Positions 23,184 to 31,926 of a stretch of DNA of 32,401 nucleotides are shown piece after piece. Position 1 is the first letter of the stretch. The number at the start of each line of letters is the position of its first letter. The stretch comes from JAMOAW01 sp039908535 (GTDB lineage: Bacteria; Pseudomonadota; Magnetococcia; Magnetococcales; JADFZT01), in NCBI GenBank assembly GCA_039908535.1, contig JAMOAW010000018.1:1-32401 (forward strand). Reading direction: 5' to 3'. Both the position numbers and the translations under genes were made by a program. The notes under the pieces are model-generated. The model ran no database searches. It was given only the letters and a program-made list of their open reading frames with translations, and was not told the DNA's origin.

Positions 23184-25658
23184 TTAAGGGGGATTGGTAC
23201 AATTTTCGTTGCTGTCGCGCATCCAGCTACGACCCGTCTGACCATTGCCGGGTGCACCTTTAGAACCACAGTCGGATTGAGTCCAGTTTCCACTGGATTT
23301 CCAGGTTTTAATTTTTAAAATGGCATTGTTATAATAAGGACCCGCATTATAGACTGCGGTGGTATTATTGCGCATTTGGGTTCCCGCTGCCTTACCTGCT
23401 TCCGGTCCGACATCGTTGAGATTAACCAAAAAGGCCTTGTTTTTCCATCCATGTGGAATGGCAACATGGCACCAGTTACAACGCATTTTACCTATTTTAT
23501 CTGCATGATAGCCATGTAGGTTGGTATCTTTTTCACAACAAAAACCACTTTTTGTGCTGTTGCGGGTGGCATAATTGGCATATTTGTGACATTTAAAACA
23601 CAGACCCGTTGACTCTTGCCCACTTCCAGTACTGTTGTTCCAAACCCCTTTTAAAATAAAAGGATTGGCCGAACCATGCGGTCCCCAAGGTTTGCCTGCC
23701 GCAGGAGTAGAGGTCGCCGCCGTGGTAATGGCAGAACCATGACAATCGGAGCAGTACATGGTTTGATTGCCGATATAGCTATTGTTGCCATTCCAAGGGG
23801 ACTCCCACAGATTGGCCATGGAGCCTCGTACAGCCAAGGTACGTCCTGTTGGCCAAATCACCGGATGCCAAGAACGGTGGTTGCCCCCCGGTTCACCTTG
23901 ATCGCCACCCGTTCCGCTGTCATTGGCATTGGCGTTAAACTCCATCGCCTGATTGGTATATTGGGTTAAATTGTTGGTCCCACTGCTGGTTCCCCCCGTA
24001 AAAGATCCCAAATTGGGACGATTTCCAGTTGGATAGGTGCCATTATCGTCATAACCATAATCAGAATGACATTTTAAACAAATTTGATATTCACGGGTAA
24101 GATAGCTAGCACTTTTAAGCGTACTGGAACTCACACCGCTATCACCCTTTTTAACGGTATAGCTGTTGGGTAGGCTCATCCAAGAAGTGGACACATAGTT
24201 CGGCTCCACCCCCCAAATGCCCCGCAAAGCACCAGAAGCCACATTGCTGTGTTGAGTGGTCGTGGCATGCAGATGGGTAGCGGCTGTCGTGGCTCCCCCG
24301 GCAGTAAAGAGTTGATTTTTAATCAATCGGTGCGGATTGTGACAATCGGTGCATTCTACATGACGGTTGGTTTCGTTACCCACCCCCTTGCCCAGACTGG
24401 ATTGATTTTCCTCAAAGTCGGCATTCCGAATATCATGTTTTTCCATATTGCCCGTTGTGGCTTGATCGTCGGTGGTAATGGGCATATGGGTATTACCGAC
24501 TCCGGTAAAATCGCTATAAACATCTGGAACAGCCCCTGGAACATCCGTTATGATTTTATTGGTGGATGTGGTATGACATTGATAACAGGTCTGCTCAATG
24601 GCCGGATTGCCCCCCTGCTTGGGCGATGTGACGGAATCGGTTCCTTCACGCAGCAACCTTCGAGATCCCGCCACGGTGTGGGTATCGTGGCAGTTGAGAC
24701 AAGCGGCTTTCCAAACCGGAACATTCGTAGGAAACTCACGCAATTCAGCCGGACTTCCCACTCCAGATTTATAAGTTTCGTTGGCATCGGTACTGTTGGC
24801 ATGAACCGATGTAGACCAAGCGTTTTTCCCTTTGTCGTGGCAAGCCAGACAGATAATATCGTTTGTGGGACTAAAGGTACTCCCGACCGGCGTAGCATTT
24901 TGCCAACGACTCAGACGCAAAAATTTAATACTCACCGTTTCGGCTGAATCCCAAATGTGCGGATCATGACAAGAGGCACACTCCACCTTATTTTCTGATA
25001 ATGGAATTTGGGGTTTGGTCCCCATGCCCACCGTTTGATTGGCGAGGATCAATGTACTGCCAGAAGTATAAGGGGGAGAGCGTAACTCGCCATCCAAAGT
25101 GGCCAGATTGGCATCAAATGTAAATGAAATGGGATGGTCGTTGCTTAAATCTACCCCTAAATTACGAGTAAAACCGGTAGATGTTCCGCTACCAGAGGCC
25201 ATGACACCGCCAACCGCCGTACCGGTCATATCGATTGTTTGTGATGTTTTACCACCCAAAACATTCACCGATCCCACCGCCAAGGTGCCATCGTGGCAAG
25301 AGAGGCAAAGCTTAGAAGTTCCACCGGGACCGGCGCGCAATTCGTTGATATTGGCATCAATAGAGGAGGATTCATAGGTGCCGGAATAGGTGGCTTGTGA
25401 ATATTGCCGATTCCAAAGTGGACTCTTCACCCCCCCTCCTTGGGTACTCCCGTGCGGGGTATGACAAAAAACGCAAATACCGGTTTCTGATTGTGCCTTC
25501 ACGGTGCGCGTGGCACCGCCATAGTCCGTGGCAGAAAGATTATGGCGCGTTTTTCGAACATCCGAGACCCGTGCGGCCTGAGTTTGCGCACCAAGCAAAG
25601 CCAGCAGACAAAAAAGCGAAAAAATAAATATTATCTTACCACCAATCGATTTCGCCAT
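23184..25658 (-). CDS. exported multiheme cytochrome c with 11 CXXCH motifs
   Basis: The 824-residue protein starts at the ATG at 25658 (GGAAAG six bases upstream) with a signal peptide (IIFIFSLFCLLALLGAQTQA, about 8-27). I count eleven CXXCH heme sites: CVFCH, CLSCH, CASCH, CLACH, CLNCH, CYQCH, CTDCH, CLKCH, CSDCH, CFKCH and CNWCH. Many extra His are placed to serve as distal ligands. The C-terminal segment PHGWKNKAFLVNLNDVG after the last heme resembles that of large multiheme cytochromes of metal- and sulfur-metabolising bacteria. It would carry electrons in the periplasm or at the surface. A longer frame to 25730 would start at TTG and is unlikely. Partner and redox substrate are unknown. 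Confidence 0.92.
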   Translation of the reverse strand: MAKSIGGKIIFIFSLFCLLALLGAQTQAARVSDVRKTRHNLSATDYGGATRTVKAQSETGICVFCHTPHGSTQGGGVKSPLWNRQYSQATYSGTYESSSIDANINELRAGPGGTSKLCLSCHDGTLAVGSVNVLGGKTSQTIDMTGTAVGGVMASGSGTSTGFTRNLGVDLSNDHPISFTFDANLATLDGELRSPPYTSGSTLILANQTVGMGTKPQIPLSENKVECASCHDPHIWDSAETVSIKFLRLSRWQNATPVGSTFSPTNDIICLACHDKGKNAWSTSVHANSTDANETYKSGVGSPAELREFPTNVPVWKAACLNCHDTHTVAGSRRLLREGTDSVTSPKQGGNPAIEQTCYQCHTTSTNKIITDVPGAVPDVYSDFTGVGNTHMPITTDDQATTGNMEKHDIRNADFEENQSSLGKGVGNETNRHVECTDCHNPHRLIKNQLFTAGGATTAATHLHATTTQHSNVASGALRGIWGVEPNYVSTSWMSLPNSYTVKKGDSGVSSSTLKSASYLTREYQICLKCHSDYGYDDNGTYPTGNRPNLGSFTGGTSSGTNNLTQYTNQAMEFNANANDSGTGGDQGEPGGNHRSWHPVIWPTGRTLAVRGSMANLWESPWNGNNSYIGNQTMYCSDCHGSAITTAATSTPAAGKPWGPHGSANPFILKGVWNNSTGSGQESTGLCFKCHKYANYATRNSTKSGFCCEKDTNLHGYHADKIGKMRCNWCHVAIPHGWKNKAFLVNLNDVGPEAGKAAGTQMRNNTTAVYNAGPYYNNAILKIKTWKSSGNWTQSDCGSKGAPGNGQTGRSWMRDSNENCTNPP

Positions 25659-25711
25659 TCTTTGCTTTCCAGAAAAATGACACGGTGAACACACCCCTAG
25701 CTTTTTTATAA

Positions 25712-25740
25712 TGATATGTGATTTTGACAAATTTCGTCAA
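25712..25740 (-). promoter_or_regulatory. sigma70-like promoter of the multiheme cytochrome gene
   Basis: On the minus strand TTGACG (25735-25740) and ATATCA (25712-25717) are 17 bases apart, about 55 bases before the ATG. The -35 is good and the -10 moderate. Confidence 0.45.
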
Positions 25741-25804
25741 TCTAATTTTACAGACAAACCACCCAAAATACTCTTTTTTGGATGAATTTTTCCCATGGAT
25801 AGAT

Positions 25805-25810
25805 TATAAT
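25805..25810 (+). promoter_or_regulatory. TATAAT -10 element ahead of the pilin-like operon
   Basis: A perfect TATAAT lies about 80 bases before the pilin-like ATG at 25890. No good -35 sits at the right distance, so an activator may be needed. Confidence 0.35.
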
Positions 25811-25889
25811 TCAGGGATGGATTCCTTTAAAATTTAAATTTTTATTTTATCTCTCATTTTTCACTTCGACGGATAAAGGCCCAACGACA

Positions 25890-26894
25890 ATGAAGATCAC
25901 CTCCTCTTCTCTTCGCCAAAACGATGGGTTTACTATTATAGAATTGGCCATTGTCATGATTATCATCGGCCTGATTATATCTGGTGCAAACACAATTTTT
26001 ACACCATCTATGAAACAAGCCATAAAAAACAAAAACGAAACAGTTATACGGCATGGGGTGGATGCCTTAGTAGGATTTGCAGGGGCGCATAAGCAACTTC
26101 CAGCAAACTTTACAGAAGCGGTCAATAGTAAAGTCGATGCGCAAAATAACTCTCTTTTGTATGGGTATGATGCAAATTTAGCGGTCCAAAACAGTGTATG
26201 TAACCGAAGTTCAACCAATTTAACTATTCAGATTCTTAAAGCAGACAACACTGAAAAATTTAAAATTGCCAATGTGGCTTTTTGGTTATGGAGTAAAGGG
26301 TATGATGGCGTTTCAACAATAACACCCTCCACACCTTATGAAAATGCCATTTCGGTAAATACCACCGTACCCATAGTAAACTTTGAAATCCCAGTCTATT
26401 CCGATGCAGTGGGTGCCATTAAAGATGATCTCGTCGGATGGGCCACACTATCTGAATTAAAGGCTGCAGCAGAATGTGGAAGGGTGCTGAATATTCATGT
26501 TGATTCCTTACCCGTTGGTAAAGCGGATGGCTTAACGAATTATGGAACGAGTAAATTTTCAGCCACTGGAGGCGTACCCTCCTCATATCAGTGGTGTGTA
26601 CAAAGCCCGGCTATTTTCACGGGTGGGTTATTAAATGGAAATTTAAATTTTTATTATGGCGCAAATAATATGACTTATACGATGAGCAATCGATTGTCCG
26701 TCGAAGGAACATTTAATTCCTCCAGTTGCACTCCTTATTATGCCGCAGATGAGTTACACCTGACAGGTCAATCCTCAGCGGAGTCAGCTTTTACAACTGA
26801 GGATCAAGGGGGGCCCTACGATTTTATTGTATTTCTCAAAGAGAGTGACGGCAACATCACCAACAGACGTTTTAGCCTTTATATCAATGAATAA
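25890..26894 (+). CDS. type IV pilin-like protein (prepilin)
   Basis: A short basic leader ends in Gly13, followed by the class III prepilin motif FTIIELAIVMIIIGLII (14-30): Gly13 is the cleavage site and Glu18 the conserved Glu5 of the mature pilin. The rest (about 300 residues) is a large globular domain with several Cys (for example VCNRSSTN, ECGRVLN, YQWCVQSP, SSCTPYY) that could form disulfides. It is much larger than a major pilin and resembles a minor pilin or pseudopilin. The next gene starts inside its stop codon (ATGAATAA), and its product shares the middle segment (V.FW.WS.G..GV, then D...W.TL.ELK....C), so the two are tandem paralogues. Confidence 0.85.
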   Translation: MKITSSSLRQNDGFTIIELAIVMIIIGLIISGANTIFTPSMKQAIKNKNETVIRHGVDALVGFAGAHKQLPANFTEAVNSKVDAQNNSLLYGYDANLAVQNSVCNRSSTNLTIQILKADNTEKFKIANVAFWLWSKGYDGVSTITPSTPYENAISVNTTVPIVNFEIPVYSDAVGAIKDDLVGWATLSELKAAAECGRVLNIHVDSLPVGKADGLTNYGTSKFSATGGVPSSYQWCVQSPAIFTGGLLNGNLNFYYGANNMTYTMSNRLSVEGTFNSSSCTPYYAADELHLTGQSSAESAFTTEDQGGPYDFIVFLKESDGNITNRRFSLYINE

Positions 26895-28989
26895 GGGATC
26901 TGCTGGTTTTGGCCTGATCGGTCTGGCCATGACCATGATTATTTTAACCATATTCCTCTCCACACTCTTGCTGCTTGCGCCCAACATGGAGACGGTGGCG
27001 CGGGAAAAAACGGTCACTCTTCTCAAAGCCAACAAACAGGCTCTCATCGGTTATGCCATCACCAATGGACGATTGCCAGTTTCCGCCGACTATGGCTCTG
27101 TGGTCCCCAGTTTAACAGATGGATACCACAACAACACCTACTATGCCTTTGACAGTCGCTTGACCGCAACCAATGGTATTTGTGCGAATCCTTCTACATA
27201 CATATCCATTGATACACTCCCCAATCATGTGGTGGCGTTCGTTATTTGGAGCAATGGACGCAATGGAGTGATAAACCCTACCCCAACCCCAATCAAAACC
27301 GCGGGTGCCCAAGTCACTGACGTCACGATTTACAACTCCTCTTACAGTGTCGGATCCCTTCCAAACGATTCCAGCGACGATATTGACGACATTTTGGAAT
27401 GGGTAACCCTGGATGAATTAAAAAAATTTGTTGGGTGTGAAGAGATTGAATCACTCAATATTGTCTCACAAAATTTCCCGATTGGACGGCAAGACTCTTT
27501 TTATAGCACAGCAGATCTATTTGCCAATAAAGGAATTTCTCCTTACGCATGGTGTATAGAAATGGATTCTGCACCAATGACCCCCATGACATTGTTAGAT
27601 AAATTAATTTTTCAAACCACCGGAAGTTTGCCAAACAACATTATTCCCGATAATACCAACTCCTCTTATTGCTCGATCTTAGGTAACTTTGTTCAAGATG
27701 GTGGTGATAAAAATTTAAACATATCTGGAAATGCAATACCCTTTGAATATAGTGATATCAATTATTCTGGACATAAAATAAAAATTTTTCTTAAGGATGA
27801 TATTGGCAACAATGTAAATAGATTATTTAAATTAATTGTTAAAGGTCTTCAAGGGGCCATCCAGTTAACATCCGAGTACTCGAAAGAATTTTTATCAACT
27901 GTTTCAGCTTCATCTTATACCATTGGAGATTCTATCTATAATGCACTTCAAGGAATTGGTGTTTCTTGGTATGAAATACATTATTTAATGCCTCGATTTA
28001 CGGATAATGGTGACGGCACCATAACTGATAATCTGACTCGCCTCATATGGCTCAAAGATGCCGACTGTTGGCCACCAGGTCAAACTTGGAATGATGCATT
28101 AAATATCATATCAAATGAAATGAATGGAGGCACTAAAGATTGCACAAATTATTCTCAAGGAACTTATCATGATTGGCGTTTGCCAAATATAAACGAGTTA
28201 GAAAGTTTGATTAATGTAAGCCGCCCATCGACAACGGCCACGCCTGCGCTACCATCCTTACCAAATGGACATCCTTTTAGCAATCTCCAGATGAGCCATT
28301 ATTGGTCGAGTACGACTGTTTTCAATGAAAAGACAAAGGCATGGAGTGTCGATTTTTCCGATGGAAAGAGTGCTATCACCGAGTTAAAAACAGATGCTCA
28401 ATCCCATATCTGGCCTGTTCGAGGCACTTCATCTCAAGTAGCAAAAACCGGTGTGACACAATGTTGGGATGAAAATGGCAATGAAATAACACCCTGCACG
28501 TCAACTGGACAAGATGGAGAGTTACAACAGGGGGTTCCTTGGCCAACGCCTCGTTTTATTGAGAATATGACTTATGGAACAGTGACCGATAAATTAACCG
28601 GACTGATCTGGATGAAAAATGCCAATTGTTGGTGGGAATTACCACCCAATGATACCACAACGCGCACCTGGACGCATGCTTTAACCTATATAAAGGCTCT
28701 AAGAGATGGTGAGGCAACATGCCTAAATTTTAATGCCAATGGCCCTTCTATCCATTGGCGTTTGCCAAACAGACTGGAATTACGCAGTTTAATGGATGCA
28801 AGCCAATATAATCCTGCTATACTTTCTGGACATCCATTTTCTAACATTCAAGCCAACTATTGGTCAAGCACTCCTGATGCCAATGATCCAGATCATGTTT
28901 GGACTATTGATCTTACAAACGGCACCAGCCATACAGCCTTAAAGAGCGATACGGGTTACTATGTCTGGCCTGTTGGCGGAGGAGAATAA
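26887..28989 (+). CDS. pilin-like protein with two C-terminal DUF1566 domains
   Basis: This 700-residue protein starts at the ATG at 26887, overlapping the preceding stop codon. The N-terminus MNKGSAGFGLIGLAMTMIIL is a prepilin-like signal (Gly7 then Phe) but with Gly where the mature pilin has Glu5. A pilin-paralogue domain (about 30-270) resembles the previous gene's product. The C-terminal half has two DUF1566 (Lcl C-terminal) domains at about 368-520 and 556-700, each with TDNLTRLIW or TDKLTGLIW, DWRLPN or HWRLPN, LESLI or LRSLM, YWSST and WPVRG/WPVGG motifs. DUF1566 domains often occur on surface or adhesion proteins. Likely a large minor pilin or tip adhesin; target unknown. Confidence 0.85.
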   Translation: MNKGSAGFGLIGLAMTMIILTIFLSTLLLLAPNMETVAREKTVTLLKANKQALIGYAITNGRLPVSADYGSVVPSLTDGYHNNTYYAFDSRLTATNGICANPSTYISIDTLPNHVVAFVIWSNGRNGVINPTPTPIKTAGAQVTDVTIYNSSYSVGSLPNDSSDDIDDILEWVTLDELKKFVGCEEIESLNIVSQNFPIGRQDSFYSTADLFANKGISPYAWCIEMDSAPMTPMTLLDKLIFQTTGSLPNNIIPDNTNSSYCSILGNFVQDGGDKNLNISGNAIPFEYSDINYSGHKIKIFLKDDIGNNVNRLFKLIVKGLQGAIQLTSEYSKEFLSTVSASSYTIGDSIYNALQGIGVSWYEIHYLMPRFTDNGDGTITDNLTRLIWLKDADCWPPGQTWNDALNIISNEMNGGTKDCTNYSQGTYHDWRLPNINELESLINVSRPSTTATPALPSLPNGHPFSNLQMSHYWSSTTVFNEKTKAWSVDFSDGKSAITELKTDAQSHIWPVRGTSSQVAKTGVTQCWDENGNEITPCTSTGQDGELQQGVPWPTPRFIENMTYGTVTDKLTGLIWMKNANCWWELPPNDTTTRTWTHALTYIKALRDGEATCLNFNANGPSIHWRLPNRLELRSLMDASQYNPAILSGHPFSNIQANYWSSTPDANDPDHVWTIDLTNGTSHTALKSDTGYYVWPVGGGE

Positions 28990-29201
28990 TTTTATTGCTG
29001 CAAAAAGACCTTATTTCATCTACAGTTGACCGTTAAGCGACCTTTTTTTTGGCTCTTCCGGTTTTTGCGTACCTGGGGGAATGACAGGGGGGAATAGAGG
29101 GAGTGACAAAAACGAAATATTCAATACTTAATTGCTCTTTCCAGATTTTGGACTAAGTTTCTAGGTTTTTTTTCGTTTTTTGAGAAATTATGTATTATGT
29201 C
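28990..29201. other. intergenic DNA, no gene recognised
   Basis: The stretch from the pilin-like gene to the hairpin at 29202 is AT-rich with several T runs, and contains ACAGGGGGGAATAGAGGGAGTGAC at 29086-29106 in two adjacent blocks. It could be a remnant of the element that cut the response-regulator gene at 29226, but no transposase or clear terminal repeat is visible. Confidence 0.4.
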
Positions 29202-29228
29202 ACCGGAATTCTAGTGTGGAATTCCGGT
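29202..29228. repeat. perfect 10-bp inverted repeat at the broken end of a gene
   Basis: ACCGGAATTC (29202-29211) and GAATTCCGGT (29219-29228) are exact reverse complements around TAGTGTG. The right arm coincides with the point where the response-regulator sequence stops making sense, so the palindrome may be a breakpoint or the end of an inserted element. Confidence 0.75.
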
Positions 29229-29276
29229 CAGATGGTGAGCCAACACTTGATCGTCTTCAATAATCAAAATACGCAT
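29211..29276 (-). pseudogene. remnant of a response regulator (N-terminus only)
   Basis: From an ATG at 29276, with GGAG five bases upstream, the minus strand encodes MRILIIEDDQVLAHHL, the typical start of an OmpR/NarL-type receiver (hydrophobic strand, then acidic pair Asp-Asp), followed by TGIPH and a stop. The remaining receiver and any output domain are missing. The match ends at the inverted repeat 29202-29228, suggesting deletion or insertion. Confidence 0.65.
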
Positions 29277-29338
29277 CTCTACTCCATAACCCTGTCCAAA
29301 CGACAAAAAGGGGGGAGTACGATCAAAACAGAAAATTT

Positions 29339-30564
29339 TCAATGGGCATGCGCAGAAAAATCCACATCAGCACTCACCTCGCCACCATTCAAAAGACGGA
29401 CCTCCACCTCACGAATGACATGGCGAGCCGCCTTAGTGATGGTAAAGGTTACATGGTCATAAGTCATCGTCTCCCCCTCCTTAGGAATGTCATGAAAATG
29501 GTCCAAAAGAAATCCAGCCAAGGTTTCATAGTGACCATCTGGCAGAGTAATACCCAATTCATCACGCAAGGCGACCAAACGCATTCGAGGATTCACCCTC
29601 CACAATCCAGGTTCCACAGAATGCCACCAATTGGTGATTTTTTCTCCCACATCGTACTCATCCCACATATCACCGACCACCCGTTCTAAAATATCCTCCA
29701 GAGTGATCATCCCCTCACTACCACCAAACTCATCAACAATAATGGCCAATTGCTCGCCATCTTTTTGAAAAGTTAAAAGCAACTCTTCTATACTTTTTGC
29801 CCCTGGAATATAACGAATGGGTTTAATATAGGGTTTGATGACCTGCGTATCTGGCAACCCTAAAAGATCCATTGCGTTGACATAACCGACCTTAACGCCT
29901 GACGACATGTGGCGTTGCGATCCAAAGTATGCAATTCAATCAAAGGAACCATGATATCCCTGGCTTGGGTCTCACCAAAATTAAAAAGACGACGAATCAT
30001 ACTTTTTTCCATTGGCAAAATATCGGTTTCATGAGCTTGCATCTGCATCAATAGATCAATCTCCTCGCGCAGGCTAAAAAAATTTTTTTTGACCTTACCG
30101 CCAAATAGAAAGGTGATCACCTCGAAAAACATAGTAAACACAACTATCAACGGGTAGAATAGATATGAAGAGACCTTGAGTACATAAATAATCCGCGGGG
30201 TCAACACATCCGATTTTTGCTGAAAAACGCTCTTGGGCACAATTTCACCAAAGACCCAAATTAAAGGGGCGGAGATCATAATACCCACCCAAGCCTTCTC
30301 TTGACCCAAAACCTCTATTGCAAACAAGGTGGAAAGAGTTGAATTGGTAACAATTGCTACGTTGATGCCAACCAATGTGGTGGTCAATAGATGTTCTGGT
30401 CGACGCAACATCTCCATGGCCAAACGGGCTCCCTTAGAACCTTTGGCCGCCTGATGGCGTAATTTTAAACGATCTGCACTCACCACCGCTATCTCAGACC
30501 CAGCATAAAAAGCCTCTACAAACAAACACAACAAAATCATAGGAGGAATCAACCAAACGTCCAT
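29339..30564 (-). pseudogene. DUF21/CBS/CorC_HlyC membrane protein, broken inside first CBS domain
   Basis: The 5' frame (30564 to 29860) has a DUF21 membrane domain with about four helices and then RRLFNFGETQARDIMVPLIE, the lead-in to the CBS pair. The 3' frame (to 29339) has YVNAMDLLG, the second CBS with IIVDEFGGSEGMITLEDILE, and the CorC_HlyC domain. At 29890-29908 the two meet out of frame: compared with the intact paralogue upstream, about 20 residues of CBS1 (the GxTRIPVYE segment) are missing, so the lesion is a deletion that is not a multiple of three. The family takes part in Mg2+/Co2+ efflux or similar ion transport. It starts right after the paralogue, with GAGGAGAAA before the ATG. 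Confidence 0.85.
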
Positions 30565-30567
30565 GTA

Positions 30568-31926
30568 TTATTTCTCCTCAATCGTGGCAGAGTCGGTTTT
30601 TTCCCCATCATTTTCCACAACCACCGACAATAATTCCGTGGGAGCCTCTTTAATATAACAGGCCATCAGCCTAGCTATACGATTGTTCTCGACCTTTAAA
30701 ACCGTAAAGTCCCAATTCGATACAGATACTTTCTGCCCCACTTCGGGAAGTTCGCCCAAAGCCTCCAACACCATACCACCGACAGTTTCCGCATCCACAT
30801 CTGAAAAGGAACCATGGGTCATACGGATAAACTCTTCCACCGACATAACCCCATCCAATTGATAACAACCATTGACCAAGGGTGAAGCACTCCCCTTCTG
30901 AGCATCCGCCCTTGAGCTATGGAGCGTGCCAAAAATAATTTCCAACAGGTCATGCATCGTGACCAAACCGATCAATCCGCCAAATTCATCCACCACCATG
31001 GCCAAAGATTGATTTTTCTCCTTAAACGATTGAAACAATGAGGAGACCAAACGGTTGGCAGAGACAAAATAGGGCTTGCGCAGAATGGTCATTGGTTGAA
31101 AAGTTGCAGAATCGGTCTCCGCAAGCTTTTTAACCAAATCACGCACATGCAGAATGCCAATAATATCATCTCGATGCCCTTCGTAGACTGGAATACGGGT
31201 ACAACCCGTCTGTTTAAAAACTCCTATTGCCTCCTTCAGATCGGCAGACTTGGGCAAAAATAGTATTCTGCCTCGTGGAATCATGACATCCTTTACTCGA
31301 AGGTTGCCAAAGTTAAAAATATTGTCAATATAGATCCGCTCAGATTGATCAATGGCACCATCCTGACTGGCCTGTTCGGCCAGGGTACGCACCATATCTT
31401 CGGTGATGGTGGCATGTTTCTTTTTTTGCTCCCCAATCAATAGTGTTATGAAAAAATTGGAGATCCAGCCAACAATTTTGCTCAAAGGGGTGATCATCTT
31501 TCGAAACATCGCCAAAGGACGACTGACAAATCCAGAGATGGCAACATTATTGCGCACAGCAAACGTCTTGGGTGTAATCTCCCCAAACAAAAGCAAAATG
31601 GGCAACATAATCAAAATGTTTACCCACCATTTCTCCTCAGCACCCAAAAATTTGATCAACAAAGTGGCCGAAATATTGGAAGCCGCCACGTTGACCAATT
31701 CGTTACCGATAAGAATGGTCGTAATCAACGAACGGGGATCTTTCAGCAATGTCCGTATCAACGTCAAACGGGGATGGCTCTCCTTGGACATCTGATCCAA
31801 CTCAATCTGATTGAGGGAAAACAGAGCCACCTCGCTTCCTGAAAAAAAGGCCGAACATCCCAGCAAAACCACAAACAGGACAATCTGCAACACCACTGCA
31901 GGATCTAACAACAGACTCGTAACCAT
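30568..31926 (-). CDS. DUF21/CBS/CorC_HlyC membrane protein (CorC/HlyC-type, intact)
   Basis: The 452-residue protein starts at the ATG at 31926 (MVTSLLLD, GGAG five bases upstream); the longer frame to 32025 has no ribosome binding site. It has the DUF21/CNNM domain (about 1-185) with FFSGSEVALFSL, NELVNVAASN and FGEITPKTFAV. A CBS pair follows (about 210-330: VKDVMIPRGRI, TRIPVYEGHRDDIIGILHVRDL and AMVVDEFGGLIGLVTMHDLLE), then a CorC_HlyC domain (about 345-430, with ETVGGMVLEALGELPEVG) and an acidic tail. Proteins of this build act in Mg2+ or other divalent cation transport. A broken paralogue follows three bases downstream. Confidence 0.92.
   Translation of the reverse strand: MVTSLLLDPAVVLQIVLFVVLLGCSAFFSGSEVALFSLNQIELDQMSKESHPRLTLIRTLLKDPRSLITTILIGNELVNVAASNISATLLIKFLGAEEKWWVNILIMLPILLLFGEITPKTFAVRNNVAISGFVSRPLAMFRKMITPLSKIVGWISNFFITLLIGEQKKKHATITEDMVRTLAEQASQDGAIDQSERIYIDNIFNFGNLRVKDVMIPRGRILFLPKSADLKEAIGVFKQTGCTRIPVYEGHRDDIIGILHVRDLVKKLAETDSATFQPMTILRKPYFVSANRLVSSLFQSFKEKNQSLAMVVDEFGGLIGLVTMHDLLEIIFGTLHSSRADAQKGSASPLVNGCYQLDGVMSVEEFIRMTHGSFSDVDAETVGGMVLEALGELPEVGQKVSVSNWDFTVLKVENNRIARLMACYIKEAPTELLSVVVENDGEKTDSATIEEK

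Noticed and set aside
24249..24947. 232-residue plus-strand frame opposite the multiheme cytochrome
   Set aside because: It is the antisense of a clearly coding gene with no ribosome binding site or family signal of its own.
25661..25730. A twelfth CXXCH (CSPCH) upstream of the cytochrome start
   Set aside because: It would require a TTG start and would place a heme site before the signal peptide; the ATG at 25658 with its ribosome binding site is favoured.
28990..29201. Complete insertion sequence downstream of the pilin-like gene
   Set aside because: Only one clear palindrome and no transposase reading frame; kept as a possible remnant only.
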